Below, one piece after another: positions 11,878 through 20,388 of a DNA stretch of 64,000 nucleotides. Under the pieces are notes generated by a model that saw nothing but the letters and a program-made list of their open reading frames with translations, had not been told where the DNA came from and did no database searches. The DNA is from CBDFMG01 sp965221205 [NCBI: bacterium] (GTDB lineage Bacteria > SM23-31): NCBI GenBank assembly GCA_965221205.1, contig OZ244870.1, forward strand, positions 2,728,001 through 2,792,000, in the 5' to 3' direction. Both the position numbers and the translations under genes were made by a program. Positions within the stretch are counted from its first letter, which is position 1. Each line of letters opens with the position of its first letter.

Positions 11878-12452
11878 CTGGAGAAACCCGATCTCTCGAT
11901 CCTGTCGGATAAATTCCTCGCCGAACTGCGGGAGATGCCGCAGCGCAACCTCGCCGTCGAGCTGCTGCAGAAACTCTTGAAAGGCGAACTCGCCGCCCGC
12001 CGACGGAAGAATGTCGTTCAGGCAAGGTCCTTCGCCGGGATGCTGGAGCAAACGATCCACCGCTATCAGAACCGGGCCGTCGAAACCGCGCAAGTGATCG
12101 AGGAACTGATCGAACTCGCCCGGGAAATGCGCGAAGCCGACGTCCGCGGAGAAAAACTCGGGCTATCGGAGGACGAACTGGCTTTCTACGACGCCCTGGA
12201 GACCAACGACAGCGCAGTCCAGGTGCTCGGCGACGAAACCCTGCGCACCATTGCCCGGAAACTGGCCCGGACTGTGCGGAGCAACGTCACCATCGACTGG
12301 ACACTGCGCGAGAACGTACGGGCACGGCTGCGCGTGCTGGTGAAACGGATCTTACGCACGTCAGGCTGCCCGCCCCGGATAAACAAAAGAAGGCGACGCG
12401 GACGGTGCTCGAGCAGGCAGAGGCGGTGTCCGCCGACTGGGCTGCCCTGTGA
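11878..12452 (+). pseudogene. hsdR 3'-end fragment, frameshifted
   Basis: Encodes the last about 190 residues of HsdR ([20 protein letters not shown] onward), matching residues 823-1013 of the upstream intact copy. It has no start of its own; the open frame upstream to 11668 is unrelated sequence. Two extra bases near 12372 (CCGCCCCGG in place of CCGCCGG) shift the frame just before the normal C-terminus. It cannot be functional alone and is best read as the recombination partner of the intact gene. Confidence 0.85.
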
Positions 12453-12596
12453 AAGCGCTCCACGGGCTTCTCACGGGGGTGTTTATCCACGGACCGCTGT
12501 ATGAGGATTATTTTTCTCTTGACTTTTTTACTGTTTACTGCGTATTTTTAAATAAATTTTCTACGTAGTAGTACATAAACGCGAGGAAAATTACGA

Positions 12597-12734
12597 ATGA
12601 AGAAGAACCGACCACTGCCAACGAAACCCGCCGCGGCGGGGCCTCCATACTCCTTCATACGGGATGCTGACGGACGTCTGAACGTGAAGACGGCGACCAC
12701 AATTTGCCAGGAGGTTCACAATGCCGGTGACTGA
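12597..12734 (+). CDS. 45-codon ORF, copy 2 (possible leader peptide)
   Basis: Counterpart of the ORF at 7955. It starts MKKNRPL after GCGAGGAAAATT and ends EVHNAGD. Its last codons contain the AGGAGGT ribosome-binding site of the PPOX gene and it overlaps that gene by 14 bases in another frame. This layout fits translational coupling or a leader. About ten residues differ from copy 1 yet the frame stays open. No domain is recognised. Confidence 0.45.
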   Translation: MKKNRPLPTKPAAAGPPYSFIRDADGRLNVKTATTICQEVHNAGD

Positions 12735-13332
12735 CATGGCGGAGCTGCGCGTCGTGTATCCGCCGCCGAAGGCGCAGGCCGGGCTCAAGGTCCTGGATCA
12801 TCTCGACGTCCACTGCCGGGACTTCATCGCACTTTCCCCGTTTTACGTCATCAGCTCCGCCCGAGCGGACGGACGGGCCGACGCCTCGCCCCGGGGAGAC
12901 TCTCCGGGATCACTGGCGGCGGTGCTGGACCCGAAAACCCTGCTCTTACCTGACCGGCCGGGGAACCGCCAGGTCGACACGATGCAGAACCTGGTGGAGC
13001 GCCCCTATGTCGGGCTGCTGTTTTTCGTTCCCGGAATGACCGAGACCTTGCGGATTAACGGAAAGGCGGACATAGTAACCGATCCGAAATTGTTGGCACC
13101 GTTGGCGGTGAAGGGTAAAGCGCCGGTTTCCGGCCTGAGAATCACCGTAGAAGAAGCCTTTCTCCACTGTGCCAAAGCCTTGATCCGGGCGCGCCTGTGG
13201 GATGTTGACAGTCAAATCGACCGTTCACGCTATCCCACCTACGGCAAAGTGCTGGCGGACCAGATCGCCGGAACCACCGCCGCAAAAATCGACGCCGGTG
13301 AAGCAGCAAGCTGCCGGGACGAACTCTATTAA
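12721..13332 (+). CDS. Pyridoxamine 5'-phosphate oxidase family (FMN-binding split barrel) protein
   Basis: 203 residues with a strong AGGAGG site before ATG 12721. The sequence contains HLDVHCRDFIALSPFYVISS, ADGRADASPRGDSPGSL, LLLPDRPGNRQVDTMQNL and VGLLFFVPGMTETLRINGKA, the signature of the MSMEG_1061-like PPOX subfamily, and EEAFLHCAKALIRARLW near the end. Such proteins bind FMN or related flavins and act as small oxidoreductases in the cytoplasm; the substrate is unknown. It follows the hsdR end by about 270 bp in copy 2. Not obviously a defence gene. It looks complete. Confidence 0.85.
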   Translation: MPVTDMAELRVVYPPPKAQAGLKVLDHLDVHCRDFIALSPFYVISSARADGRADASPRGDSPGSLAAVLDPKTLLLPDRPGNRQVDTMQNLVERPYVGLLFFVPGMTETLRINGKADIVTDPKLLAPLAVKGKAPVSGLRITVEEAFLHCAKALIRARLWDVDSQIDRSRYPTYGKVLADQIAGTTAAKIDAGEAASCRDELY

Positions 13333-13349
13333 CGCTTGAGGAAAAGAAC

Positions 13350-14276
13350 ATGAAGATGACACAAACGAACTTCATACGTGGTCTCGATCAGGAGTTCGTC
13401 GAAAAACTCAATGAGTTATACGATCAGCCAGATAGCTGGTGGCGCGCCTTGGTGGATGATGATAAGCTGTTCCTTGCCGTTCGCGACAACTACGTGAACA
13501 TCTACTATCTCGGCTGCAGCCTTCTCAAATTGACGTGGAACCCGAAAACCGGCGATGGCGATGTTGTCGGAGAAACTCACTACAAGTACCTGCTGAAACC
13601 GAGTCTGACCGGATCGAATTACATCAAAATCGTCGATGGTCAACCCGAATCGCAGCAACTAGAGGACATGTTCACAAAGAACCTGGCCGATACCGACGAT
13701 CTCAAGAAGGCGGCAAAGCGTTATGCAGGGTCTGAAAAAACCGGCGTTCATAACATCGTTCTCGCAAACCCGAACATTGTGGACCTTGAGATTGCGTTCG
13801 CGGCAAGCTCAAGCGATTCTGCCTCTCTCATTGATTTCGCGGCCTTGAAAAAGACGGATCGAGGTTTTGAAATCGTGTTTTTCGAGGCGAAGGACTTCTC
13901 GAATGGCGACCTCCGCGCAAGCGGCGGTGCGGACCCCAAAGTCATCGGCCAGATCGATAAGTATTCCGGTCTACTGCGGAACAACTGCGACAAGGTAACC
14001 AACAGCTACCGTCAGGTCTGTCGCAACCTATTCGATCTACGAGGACTTGCCAAACGGCACCACAAGCGTCACGAGATACTCAAGGGTATCGCTGACGGAT
14101 CGACGCCGTTGACTGTCAATGACGCCCCCAGGTTGGTCGTTTTCGGCTTCAATGAGGCTCAGCGCGTTGGAAATGACTGGAAGCGTCATCTCAACAAGCT
14201 CAAGGATAAGCTTGGGGAGGATCGGGTGTTACTCAGAGGAAATAGCAAGGGCTTTACTCGCGGTATATCCCCATAA
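13350..14276 (+). CDS. Unrecognised protein with PD-(D/E)XK nuclease signature
   Basis: 308 residues, 17 bp after the PPOX gene, with GAGG upstream of ATG 13350. I recognise no named family. The centre has the order expected of a PD-(D/E)XK nuclease: E147 in VDLEIAF, D162 in LIDFAALKK, then IVFFEAKDF with E179 and K181, and Q201 in KVIGQIDKY. No membrane segment or signal peptide is visible. Given the surrounding R-M genes I infer a restriction or DNA-processing nuclease, possibly with unmodified-DNA specificity. The catalytic reading is inference from motif spacing. An alternative is a non-nuclease member of the fold. Confidence 0.65.
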   Translation: MKMTQTNFIRGLDQEFVEKLNELYDQPDSWWRALVDDDKLFLAVRDNYVNIYYLGCSLLKLTWNPKTGDGDVVGETHYKYLLKPSLTGSNYIKIVDGQPESQQLEDMFTKNLADTDDLKKAAKRYAGSEKTGVHNIVLANPNIVDLEIAFAASSSDSASLIDFAALKKTDRGFEIVFFEAKDFSNGDLRASGGADPKVIGQIDKYSGLLRNNCDKVTNSYRQVCRNLFDLRGLAKRHHKRHEILKGIADGSTPLTVNDAPRLVVFGFNEAQRVGNDWKRHLNKLKDKLGEDRVLLRGNSKGFTRGISP

Positions 14277-14329
14277 CCACAAAACGGATTTGATCGCGCG
14301 ACCCGCATAGGCGCTGGCACCCATTCGCG

Positions 14330-15017
14330 GGCTCGCCGGTATTGGACTTCCCACCAAACGCCGTCATCTTGCTGGACGACGTTATCGAAAAACTCCGCGA
14401 ACTGTCCTGTCTTGAAAGAGTGGATGGGTACGAGTTTGCGCGGGGCGAGCGCGCCAGCAAAGCGTTTTAAATCCGCCACTGAGGCATGCCCGGACGTGTG
14501 AATAACCTGCCAGGGAATGCCGTTGTCGTCGAGCCATTTCAGGACCCTGTGCGAACTATCCTGCTTCAGATAGCCCTCCCACATCGAATAGATGAACCCG
14601 GCCCCACCGAGCACAGCCCCAACCACATGGTCGCGCATCGTCATGGGGCGGAACAGCATGACGGCCCGCTCGCTCAGGTCAGGCCATCCGGGAATATAAT
14701 GTAGAGCTTCACGCCATCCAAATCGGATTGCGGGATGTGATTCCCGCCCCGTCGTCTCCAGCACGACGGCGGTGTAGAGGTCGATCAAGAGGACGCGGCC
14801 GGTCCGCTTGGCGGCGCGGAAAATCGTCACCGAGCGGTCGATGTTTTGTACCGATGTCCAAACGAAATGGAGGCTCTTCGTTTCCTTGAACGCCTGGACG
14901 AACTCGCGGCAGCAGGCTTTCGTGCCCGTCACCGGGCGCGATGCGCTTTCCTTGTGCCTTGACCTCGATGCACGTGCCGCCGATCTCCTTCGTCCCCCGA
15001 TGTATGCGGATTCTCAC
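14330..15017 (-). pseudogene. Metallo-beta-lactamase-fold hydrolase (RNase J-like), degraded
   Basis: The N-terminus MRIRIHRGTKEIGGTCIEVK is typical of MBL-fold RNA-processing-like hydrolases. It is followed directly, in a shifted frame, by parts of the C-terminal half: FVWTSVQNIDRSVTIFRAAK, DLSERAVMLFRPMTMRD and GIPWQVIHTSGHASVADLKR, then PRKLVPIHSFKTGQF. The metal-binding HxHxDH region that should lie between is missing, and a second gap occurs after YIPGW. It is therefore a multiply deleted and frameshifted pseudogene. Its 3' end converges with the preceding plus-strand gene. Confidence 0.75.
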
Positions 15018-15953
15018 ACGTCACCTCGTACGTTCTTATCAATCAGGGATCGGCGATGGCACACAAAGCCGACACGCTCTTGTTGGCGCTGAAGGTCATG
15101 CCGGGGCCGACCGACCTCCGCAGTCAGTTTATTGTTCATTACGCTCATCCGTCATGTTATCTCCGAGTGTGGCCCGACATACAAGAGCCGCCGCCTTCCT
15201 CACGCCCCGCGCATTGCGTTGTTACCCGTGCTTTCTATAATGACGCTCGGGCTAACCGTTGGAAACACAACAGTTTACCAAGTTCTGGCCGTTGAACGAG
15301 ATGGTTTATGCCGTCACAATCTCTCGGCGAACAATGCTGATAATCCTTCCGTCCAAGCTTCTTGGCAATCCCGGGAACCCCGCTGAGCAGACCGCTGCAT
15401 TGAAAATACGGGGGCAGCCCGATCGTGCAGCAGCTTTCGTGCGTGAGAAGAAAAGCTCGTGCCTCGTCACAAGATAGTTCACTGATGGAGCACCTTTGTT
15501 GTCCATCTTTTTCTTTGTCCATCAACGATGAACGCTTCCTCGCTCGTGAACGCCGCAGTGTCGGGAAGCGCCCTCGGGACTGATGTGAGGGTAGTGCTGG
15601 GCAGCCGGCTTCAGTATGTCCGCCGAAACGGGCCGTACAACCTGGTTATGATTGCCGGAGGGCGATACTCTCAGGCGGTGCTTCGGCTTTTTCTGGTTTT
15701 CTGAATTTTACGGAACAGCCGACGACGGCCGTAAGGAAGTCTCAGTCGGCTGGGTTGATTTGCGGCCCCGTCAAAACGTAGGAAGGGACTCCCTTCCATG
15801 CAAAATCCTCTACCGTCCCGGTGGCGCGGCGTGACCCGGGTGCCCAGTGACCCCGCCGTCCATTCCGAGGCTCAGGCATCTCCTCTCCTCGTCGTGAGGC
15901 AACGAAGTGCTCAAGGTGGTCGCGAGCGCCTGGAAGTCCATAGAGGCTGTCCG
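15018..15953. other. GC-rich stretch without a supportable gene
   Basis: Several short open frames occur but none has a recognisable domain or consistent start signal. A 58-codon frame from ATG 15530 (MNASSLVNAAVSGSALGTDV) is the least implausible. I see no RNA gene, terminator or repeat here. It probably represents decayed sequence between the MBL relic and the Tsx-like gene. Confidence 0.4.
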
Positions 15954-16724
15954 TCAGAGCCGCCAGACCACCAGCAGTTGGCAGACGTTGTCGTGCTTAT
16001 CCGTGCCCAGCTTGTTGCGCCAGTACTGATACTCGATTCCGACAAGCAGATGGTTCGCTGCTCCCAGCACCGCGCCCGGATCCCAGGTGAACTGCGGCTG
16101 CGCGAGAATCCAGCTCCTGACCGGGTTGCCTAGCTCGTCGGTCGTCCCGCCGATGTATTCGGCATGACCGGCCACCGCGAATGATTGGCCGCCGACCGCG
16201 AAAGGGAGCGCCCAGTTGACATCGACCGTGAAGCTGTCGCCCGTCCGGGGAGCGCCACCCCGCGCGACACCGCTGCTGGCATCGATGAAGGCGGTGAAGT
16301 CAGTGTTGAGGAACGTGAAGCCCGGCACCTGCCAGGACGCCCGCACCCCGGGCAGATACTTCAAGACATTGGCGTCCGCGTCGAAGTTGATACCGCCGAT
16401 GAGCGCGATGTCCCGGATCGGCCCCAGCCTGATCTCCTTGTCGGTAAGCTTGCCGAAGCTCAGGGTTGGATACCACTCGCCGTAGAAGTTCTTTTCGTTG
16501 AACCCATCATAACCGCTATCCTCGAGGATGTCGAAGAAGAAGAAGCTGTCCCCCAACCGCCAGCCCAGCGCATTCTGTACGGTGAGGATGGAGGTATACT
16601 CCCTCGCACCCGAGAACGGGTTCGTGAGTCGGCCGTACTGATACTGGAACTCGGTCTGTGCCGCCGCCTGGACCGACACCACCAGCCATACGCCCACTGT
16701 GCAGAAGGCTGCGAGCCGTTTCAT
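15954..16724 (-). CDS. Tsx-like outer-membrane channel protein
   Basis: 256 residues from ATG at 16724, chosen because MKRLAAFCTVGVWLVVSVQA is a good signal peptide; an upstream in-frame ATG would add 28 unlikely residues. The mature part is a beta-barrel: alternating hydrophobic strands, FFFFDILED, YGEWYPTLSFGKLT, PGFTFLNTDFTAF, and a C-terminal strand ending LLVVWRL. This fits the nucleoside-specific channel/OmpK family of Gram-negative outer membranes. It supports a Gram-negative origin for the left part of the window. It stands alone, with no transporter next to it. Confidence 0.78.
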   Translation of the reverse strand: MKRLAAFCTVGVWLVVSVQAAAQTEFQYQYGRLTNPFSGAREYTSILTVQNALGWRLGDSFFFFDILEDSGYDGFNEKNFYGEWYPTLSFGKLTDKEIRLGPIRDIALIGGINFDADANVLKYLPGVRASWQVPGFTFLNTDFTAFIDASSGVARGGAPRTGDSFTVDVNWALPFAVGGQSFAVAGHAEYIGGTTDELGNPVRSWILAQPQFTWDPGAVLGAANHLLVGIEYQYWRNKLGTDKHDNVCQLLVVWRL

Positions 16725-16804
16725 TGCAACAACATCCGGTTGAATCCTCATAGTAGGAAAGCCTCCACAATCCTCGTCGTCGTGCTCTCCACTTCCGCGA
16801 TGCA

Positions 16805-17161
16805 TCAATCCGCAACCGACACGATGTCAGTCTTGGACAGGAGCGGCGTGTTTGCCGTCAATCCCGGGTTGGCTGCGAATTTTTCCATGGCCTTGCAGCT
16901 TAAACTGAGCCTGGCACACCATGTCAAGTAGAGCGCGTTTCGTATGTATTTCTCGGCGTCCCCCACCCTTATTTTCCCCGGGACAAGCTTCGGCAGCAGC
17001 GCATCGTGCACGTGCCGGTTGGCACGGTCCAATGCTTCCCCGGGCATCAGCCCTTCGGCCAGAGCAACCCGTTCGCGCACCTCGGCAGCAGACACCTCCG
17101 CGCGAACCGGATACGCCTTGAGGGCTGGAAACGGGAGAGACTGAAAATCAGGGACAGGCAT
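16805..17161 (-). pseudogene. Chimeric relic: Mrr N-terminal-like start joined to HsdS C-terminus-like piece
   Basis: A 118-codon frame. Its start, MPVPDFQSLPFPALKAYPVR, resembles the winged-helix N-terminus of Mrr restriction proteins (family pattern IPDYQSLMLPVLRAL). The middle, DALLPKLVPGKIRVGDAEKY, resembles the C-terminus of HsdS proteins. Neither domain is complete and the tail is unrelated. I read it as a recombination scar of two R-M genes. Confidence 0.45.
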
Positions 17162-17211
17162 GGTGTCGGATTGTTCCTTTTTGTTTTACGCTGCTTGACG
17201 TGGTCATCGAT

Positions 17212-17364
17212 TCAGTCTTTCTCCTCCACCGGCGCGATCTCGGGCTTGCCGTTCCTGGCAAAGAGATCATGCAGCGCCTCGGCGAACAAATTCTGAATAG
17301 TCGTGTCATGCTCAGCCGCCAAAAACTTGAACTGCTTCCGGACAGGCAGAGTTAGCCTTTTCAC
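17212..17364 (-). CDS. Short ribbon-helix-helix-like ORF (GTG start)
   Basis: Fifty residues from GTG at 17364: VKRLTLPVRKQFKFLAAEHD, then TTIQNLFAEALHDLFARNGK and a short acidic tail. The pattern (beta strand, then two helices, with TTIQ between) matches the C-terminal ribbon-helix-helix DNA-binding domain of antitoxin/ParG-like proteins. An overlapping frame begins at ATG 17395 (MVKADLLHVMREKANSACPE) and enters this one by a frame change, so the gene may have been longer and frameshifted. No partner toxin or ParA is visible. Confidence 0.5.
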   Translation of the reverse strand: MKRLTLPVRKQFKFLAAEHDTTIQNLFAEALHDLFARNGKPEIAPVEEKD

Positions 17365-17605
17365 GCATTACGTGCAGCAAGTCGGCTTTTACCATGAGTA
17401 CTTCCTTTCTTCGTCGACATATCGACAGACCGACAGATCGACATGCAAACGTTCTGAATATCGGCGGTAGACTTGCCGGCCGGTTCATATTCCTGGGCAC
17501 GGCAATGTTCAACTCGTGGTTGAGTATCGATGACGGCCAGATCTGCGCCATTCTCGTTGTCGCTCCCACTGGAACCCAGGGCAAGGCCGCGCAAATTGAT
17601 AGCCC

Positions 17606-19240
17606 TCATACTGAACCAGCCGCCACTCCGAAGATATCGCCCTTCAATTCGTGATATATGGTCATCTCTGGCGTAATGAGCGGCGCGAGCGTGTCGCGCA
17701 TGAACGCCTTCGCATCGTTTCCACATTGGGTGAGGCCCAATATGTTCTTGCACGCAACGTAAATCTGACCGCTTGCGGGCTTCAAATCATCCTTGGGATC
17801 GCTTGTCCTGCCGGCAAGAATGCATTGCTTCTTCGCGAGAAGCTCGTCGATTTTGTCCTCCCTGACAACCTTCGCCGCAAGCGCCCTCAGGACCTCATCA
17901 TCGAAGAGATACGATTCCAGATTGCGCCGCGACAGAACCACGACACCGCGCTTGTCGTGCTCGTCGACTTGGTTATCGGATAAATCATCGCGGTCGATGA
18001 GCCGCACAATCTCCAGACCGCCGATCAGCAATCGAAGTGCTTCCGCCAATCCGCGCTTGTCCCCCACGATCTCGCGATCATTGCCCATCGAAACGAACCG
18101 CGTCTCCGGGAACTCGCTTTCAAATATGCACTCGTAGCACCGTGCATCATTGGAATGATTGTTGACAGGGTTCTCTGTCTTCGGATAACCCTCGCAGATA
18201 ACCACCCGGCTCGGGGAAACCAGCGCCGCCAGATCGTCGAGCGCTACATTGTAGGCGCGATTCCAGAACATTCGATCCGGTTTCGTGGGCTTAATGACGT
18301 GCGGCTCATCGAAATCGCGGTTTCCGAAGTCAAGAAACACCACGCTTCCGGGCTCATCTCTCTCGATGTCGCGTGCCCGGCGCATCATTCCAATGGAATG
18401 GGTTGCCAGCATCAACTGACAGTTCTCGGGGACAAGATCGTAGAGCACAGACAAAAACTCTGCCTGAAGACGCGCGTGCATGTGCGACTCTGGTTCGTCG
18501 ATACAGAACACAGTATTGTCGTAGGATCGCCTGGCGACGACAAGATCGAGGATCAGATCGAACGCGGCCTTTTCGCCGCCAGACAGATTTTTGAACGAGA
18601 AACGTCTGCTCGTTCCCTTTGTGAATCGGAAGGTTCCGTCCTTCAAGGGGTTAGCAAGGCTGTTGAATTCCAAGTCGGAAAACAGTCTTTTGGTCGCCTC
18701 TTTAATCTCTCCAATTGTCTGTTCTCGAAACTTATTGAGCGTCATTGATCCGTCTTCTTGTTCAAAGGCGTTCTCGAACGCCTCGGAGACCACTCTTTTA
18801 TAGTTCCTGCTGACTGCTGCATCGTTTTCGATCATGCGACTGATTCGCTGCTCTTCAAGCTGATTCTTCACTCGCGTAAGCTCTCTGATCTCAAAATCAG
18901 GGTCGTTTCGGTATGACGATCTCACGTAGAAAGCTTTCTTTTGCTCTTGTTTATTATAAGTACCATAAAACGCCACTTCGACTCTTTCTACAATTTCGCT
19001 AATCGATGGCTGCGTTGCCCCCGGGGCGGCCTTGTGATAGTAATCTTTGTTCTTGTCATAGATCAGGCCTGTATATTTTAGGCTCCAGAGGGATAACGCA
19101 TCGAAAAAAGAAGACTTGCCACATCCGTTCGGGCCAACAAGTATGATCAATCGCGCCGTTTCAGGAACATCCTGAACGGTCAGATCCGTGAATCGTCTGA
19201 AAATCTTGATTGTTGCACTCTTGAATCTCATGTCCGTCAT
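17606..19240 (-). CDS. AAA/ABC-type ATPase with C-terminal TOPRIM (DUF4435-like) domain
   Basis: 544 residues. N-terminal SMC/ABC-like ATPase: Walker A VGPNGCGKSS (35-44), signature LSGGEKAAFDL, Walker B NTVFCIDEPESHMH and the H-loop LATHS. The C-terminal part has VVICEG, LIDRDDLSD and VVLSRRNLESYLF, matching the acidic residues of the TOPRIM-like DUF4435 domain. OLD-family nucleases and the PARIS system (AriA ATPase with AriB DUF4435, sometimes fused) share this architecture. I infer an anti-phage ATPase-nuclease acting on nucleic acid. It sits alone at the right end of the GC-rich island. The start could also be the ATG three codons later. It looks intact. Confidence 0.82.
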   Translation of the reverse strand: MTDMRFKSATIKIFRRFTDLTVQDVPETARLIILVGPNGCGKSSFFDALSLWSLKYTGLIYDKNKDYYHKAAPGATQPSISEIVERVEVAFYGTYNKQEQKKAFYVRSSYRNDPDFEIRELTRVKNQLEEQRISRMIENDAAVSRNYKRVVSEAFENAFEQEDGSMTLNKFREQTIGEIKEATKRLFSDLEFNSLANPLKDGTFRFTKGTSRRFSFKNLSGGEKAAFDLILDLVVARRSYDNTVFCIDEPESHMHARLQAEFLSVLYDLVPENCQLMLATHSIGMMRRARDIERDEPGSVVFLDFGNRDFDEPHVIKPTKPDRMFWNRAYNVALDDLAALVSPSRVVICEGYPKTENPVNNHSNDARCYECIFESEFPETRFVSMGNDREIVGDKRGLAEALRLLIGGLEIVRLIDRDDLSDNQVDEHDKRGVVVLSRRNLESYLFDDEVLRALAAKVVREDKIDELLAKKQCILAGRTSDPKDDLKPASGQIYVACKNILGLTQCGNDAKAFMRDTLAPLITPEMTIYHELKGDIFGVAAGSV

Positions 19241-19252
19241 TCTTTCGTGAAT

Positions 19253-19525
19253 AGCTTCTCCTGTTTACTTGATCTTCATTATCGATCAGGTCCATCACGG
19301 TCGCGACTGCGTACTCGGCCTTGAATAAGGTTTTCAATCCTACCCTTAACGCGGTCCCACCGGCCCTCTTGTTTCCGCTTCTGCTGTACCTCGGCATGGA
19401 TCAGATCGTCGTATTGCTCGGCCAGCTTGCCGAATTCATTCGTCAATCGCTCTTCTAACTCGGTTATAAGTCCCCTTCAGCCGCGCCACCTCCCAGCGGT
19501 CGGCGTCCCGCGCCCACTCAGACAT
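19253..19525 (-). pseudogene. Broken small coiled-coil ORF upstream of the AAA-TOPRIM gene
   Basis: From ATG 19525 the minus strand reads MSEWARDADRWEVARLKGTY, then a frame change is needed to continue LTNEFGKLAEQYDDLIHAEV and QQKRKQEGRWDRVKGRIENL before a stop. Composition is charged and helical. I do not recognise the family. Position and spacing suggest it was the first gene of an operon with the ATPase, now broken by a frameshift. Confidence 0.45.
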
Positions 19526-20388
19526 ATTTCCGTGCTCTTTATGTTCCAGTTCCGCGCTGTCCTTCTCGTACTTTCCTTTTTCGCGCCAGCAGACTTGCCC
19601 CCGGACCGGCTGCCGACGCTCATTTTTAGATGATAGACTGCCATTTTCCTATATTGCCTATCAGAGAGTTCGCACGTTATGTCTCTCGAACAGAAACATG
19701 TATAGTGCGCTCTCTCTTCATTCGAAATTCAAAAATTAGGTTTGCCGACGATCTAATACCGCGGCCGTGCACCCTGCCCGCTGCGCAGCGGCCGCCAGCG
19801 AAATTGTCAAGTACTTTTTTGAAAAATATTAAAAATAATTTATTGAGAAATCTGTAAGTCATTAAGGATCTGGTTTGCCATCAACTTTGCTATCAAAATA
19901 CCCTGTTTTTGCTATCATCTAAATTTTTATTAAGTACAATCAGTTTTTTGAAATTTTGAACTGGTTCGCTATCGGGCGTTTATTAAAATCTTGCTGTCAT
20001 TTATATATATATGTCTATAAATGTCTATAATAATAAGGAGTTATGGCGATAGCAAAGATGATAGCAAATTATGTAGCAAGTGATAGCAAAAATACCAATA
20101 ATACTCGTAAGTCCTTATAGCACAACACTTTAAATCTGCTGTCACATCAAAACATCCATTTTCACTCCCTGAATGCGTTCCCAGCATGACAAGTCGATAC
20201 ATCGGCATGTTGACACATTTTCCAGTCAACATGCAGGGATTGAAAATTAATCCGATTCCTCTAACGAACACTATGTTCAACGAACACCATGTTCCAGGAA
20301 TAGTTACTATGCCATAAGAGTTCCTCTCTTTAATGTTGTTATGTATAACAGACGAAATAATAGTACATGTGGCAAGTATATAATTACG
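19526..20388. other. Composition boundary and AT-rich gap
   Basis: Up to about 19,620 the sequence is GC-rich like the island; from about 19,640 it becomes AT-rich and stays so. No gene is supportable. Around 20,035-20,117 an AAGGAG site precedes a 25-codon frame (MAIAKMIANYVASDSKNTNN onward), but its codons come from a repeated TGATAGCAAA motif, so coding is doubtful. A minus-strand 79-codon frame at 20041-20280 has no family. Confidence 0.5.
19886..20090. repeat. Cluster of TTTGCTATCA / TGATAGCAAA motifs in both orientations
   Basis: TTTGCTATCA occurs at 19886-19895 and 19908-19917, with a near match TTCGCTATCG at 19966-19975. The reverse complement TGATAGCAAA occurs at 20059-20068 and 20081-20090, with CGATAGCAAA at 20047-20056 and a further near match around 20072. 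The two groups therefore face each other across about 70 bp. This could be an operator, an iteron array or a recombination site. Function unknown. Confidence 0.7.

Larger units (their letters stand above)
11878..12777 (+). repeat. Direct repeat copy 2
   Basis: Second copy of the 0.9-kb block described at 7228-8133. It starts within hsdR at CTGGAGAAACC and ends inside the PPOX gene. The PPOX gene is complete in this copy, so copy 2 marks the original junction of hsdR with its downstream gene, and copy 1 is the one interrupted by the cassette. Confidence 0.9.

Noticed and set aside
11668-12504. A complete 278-residue protein fused to the HsdR C-terminus
   Set aside because: The first 70 codons are unrelated sequence read by chance and the C-terminus is frameshifted; only the HsdR-like part is real and it is a fragment.
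19886-20090. Plasmid-type iteron origin
   Set aside because: The motif clusters face each other and there is no replication-initiator gene nearby, so a repeat is reported without a replication role.
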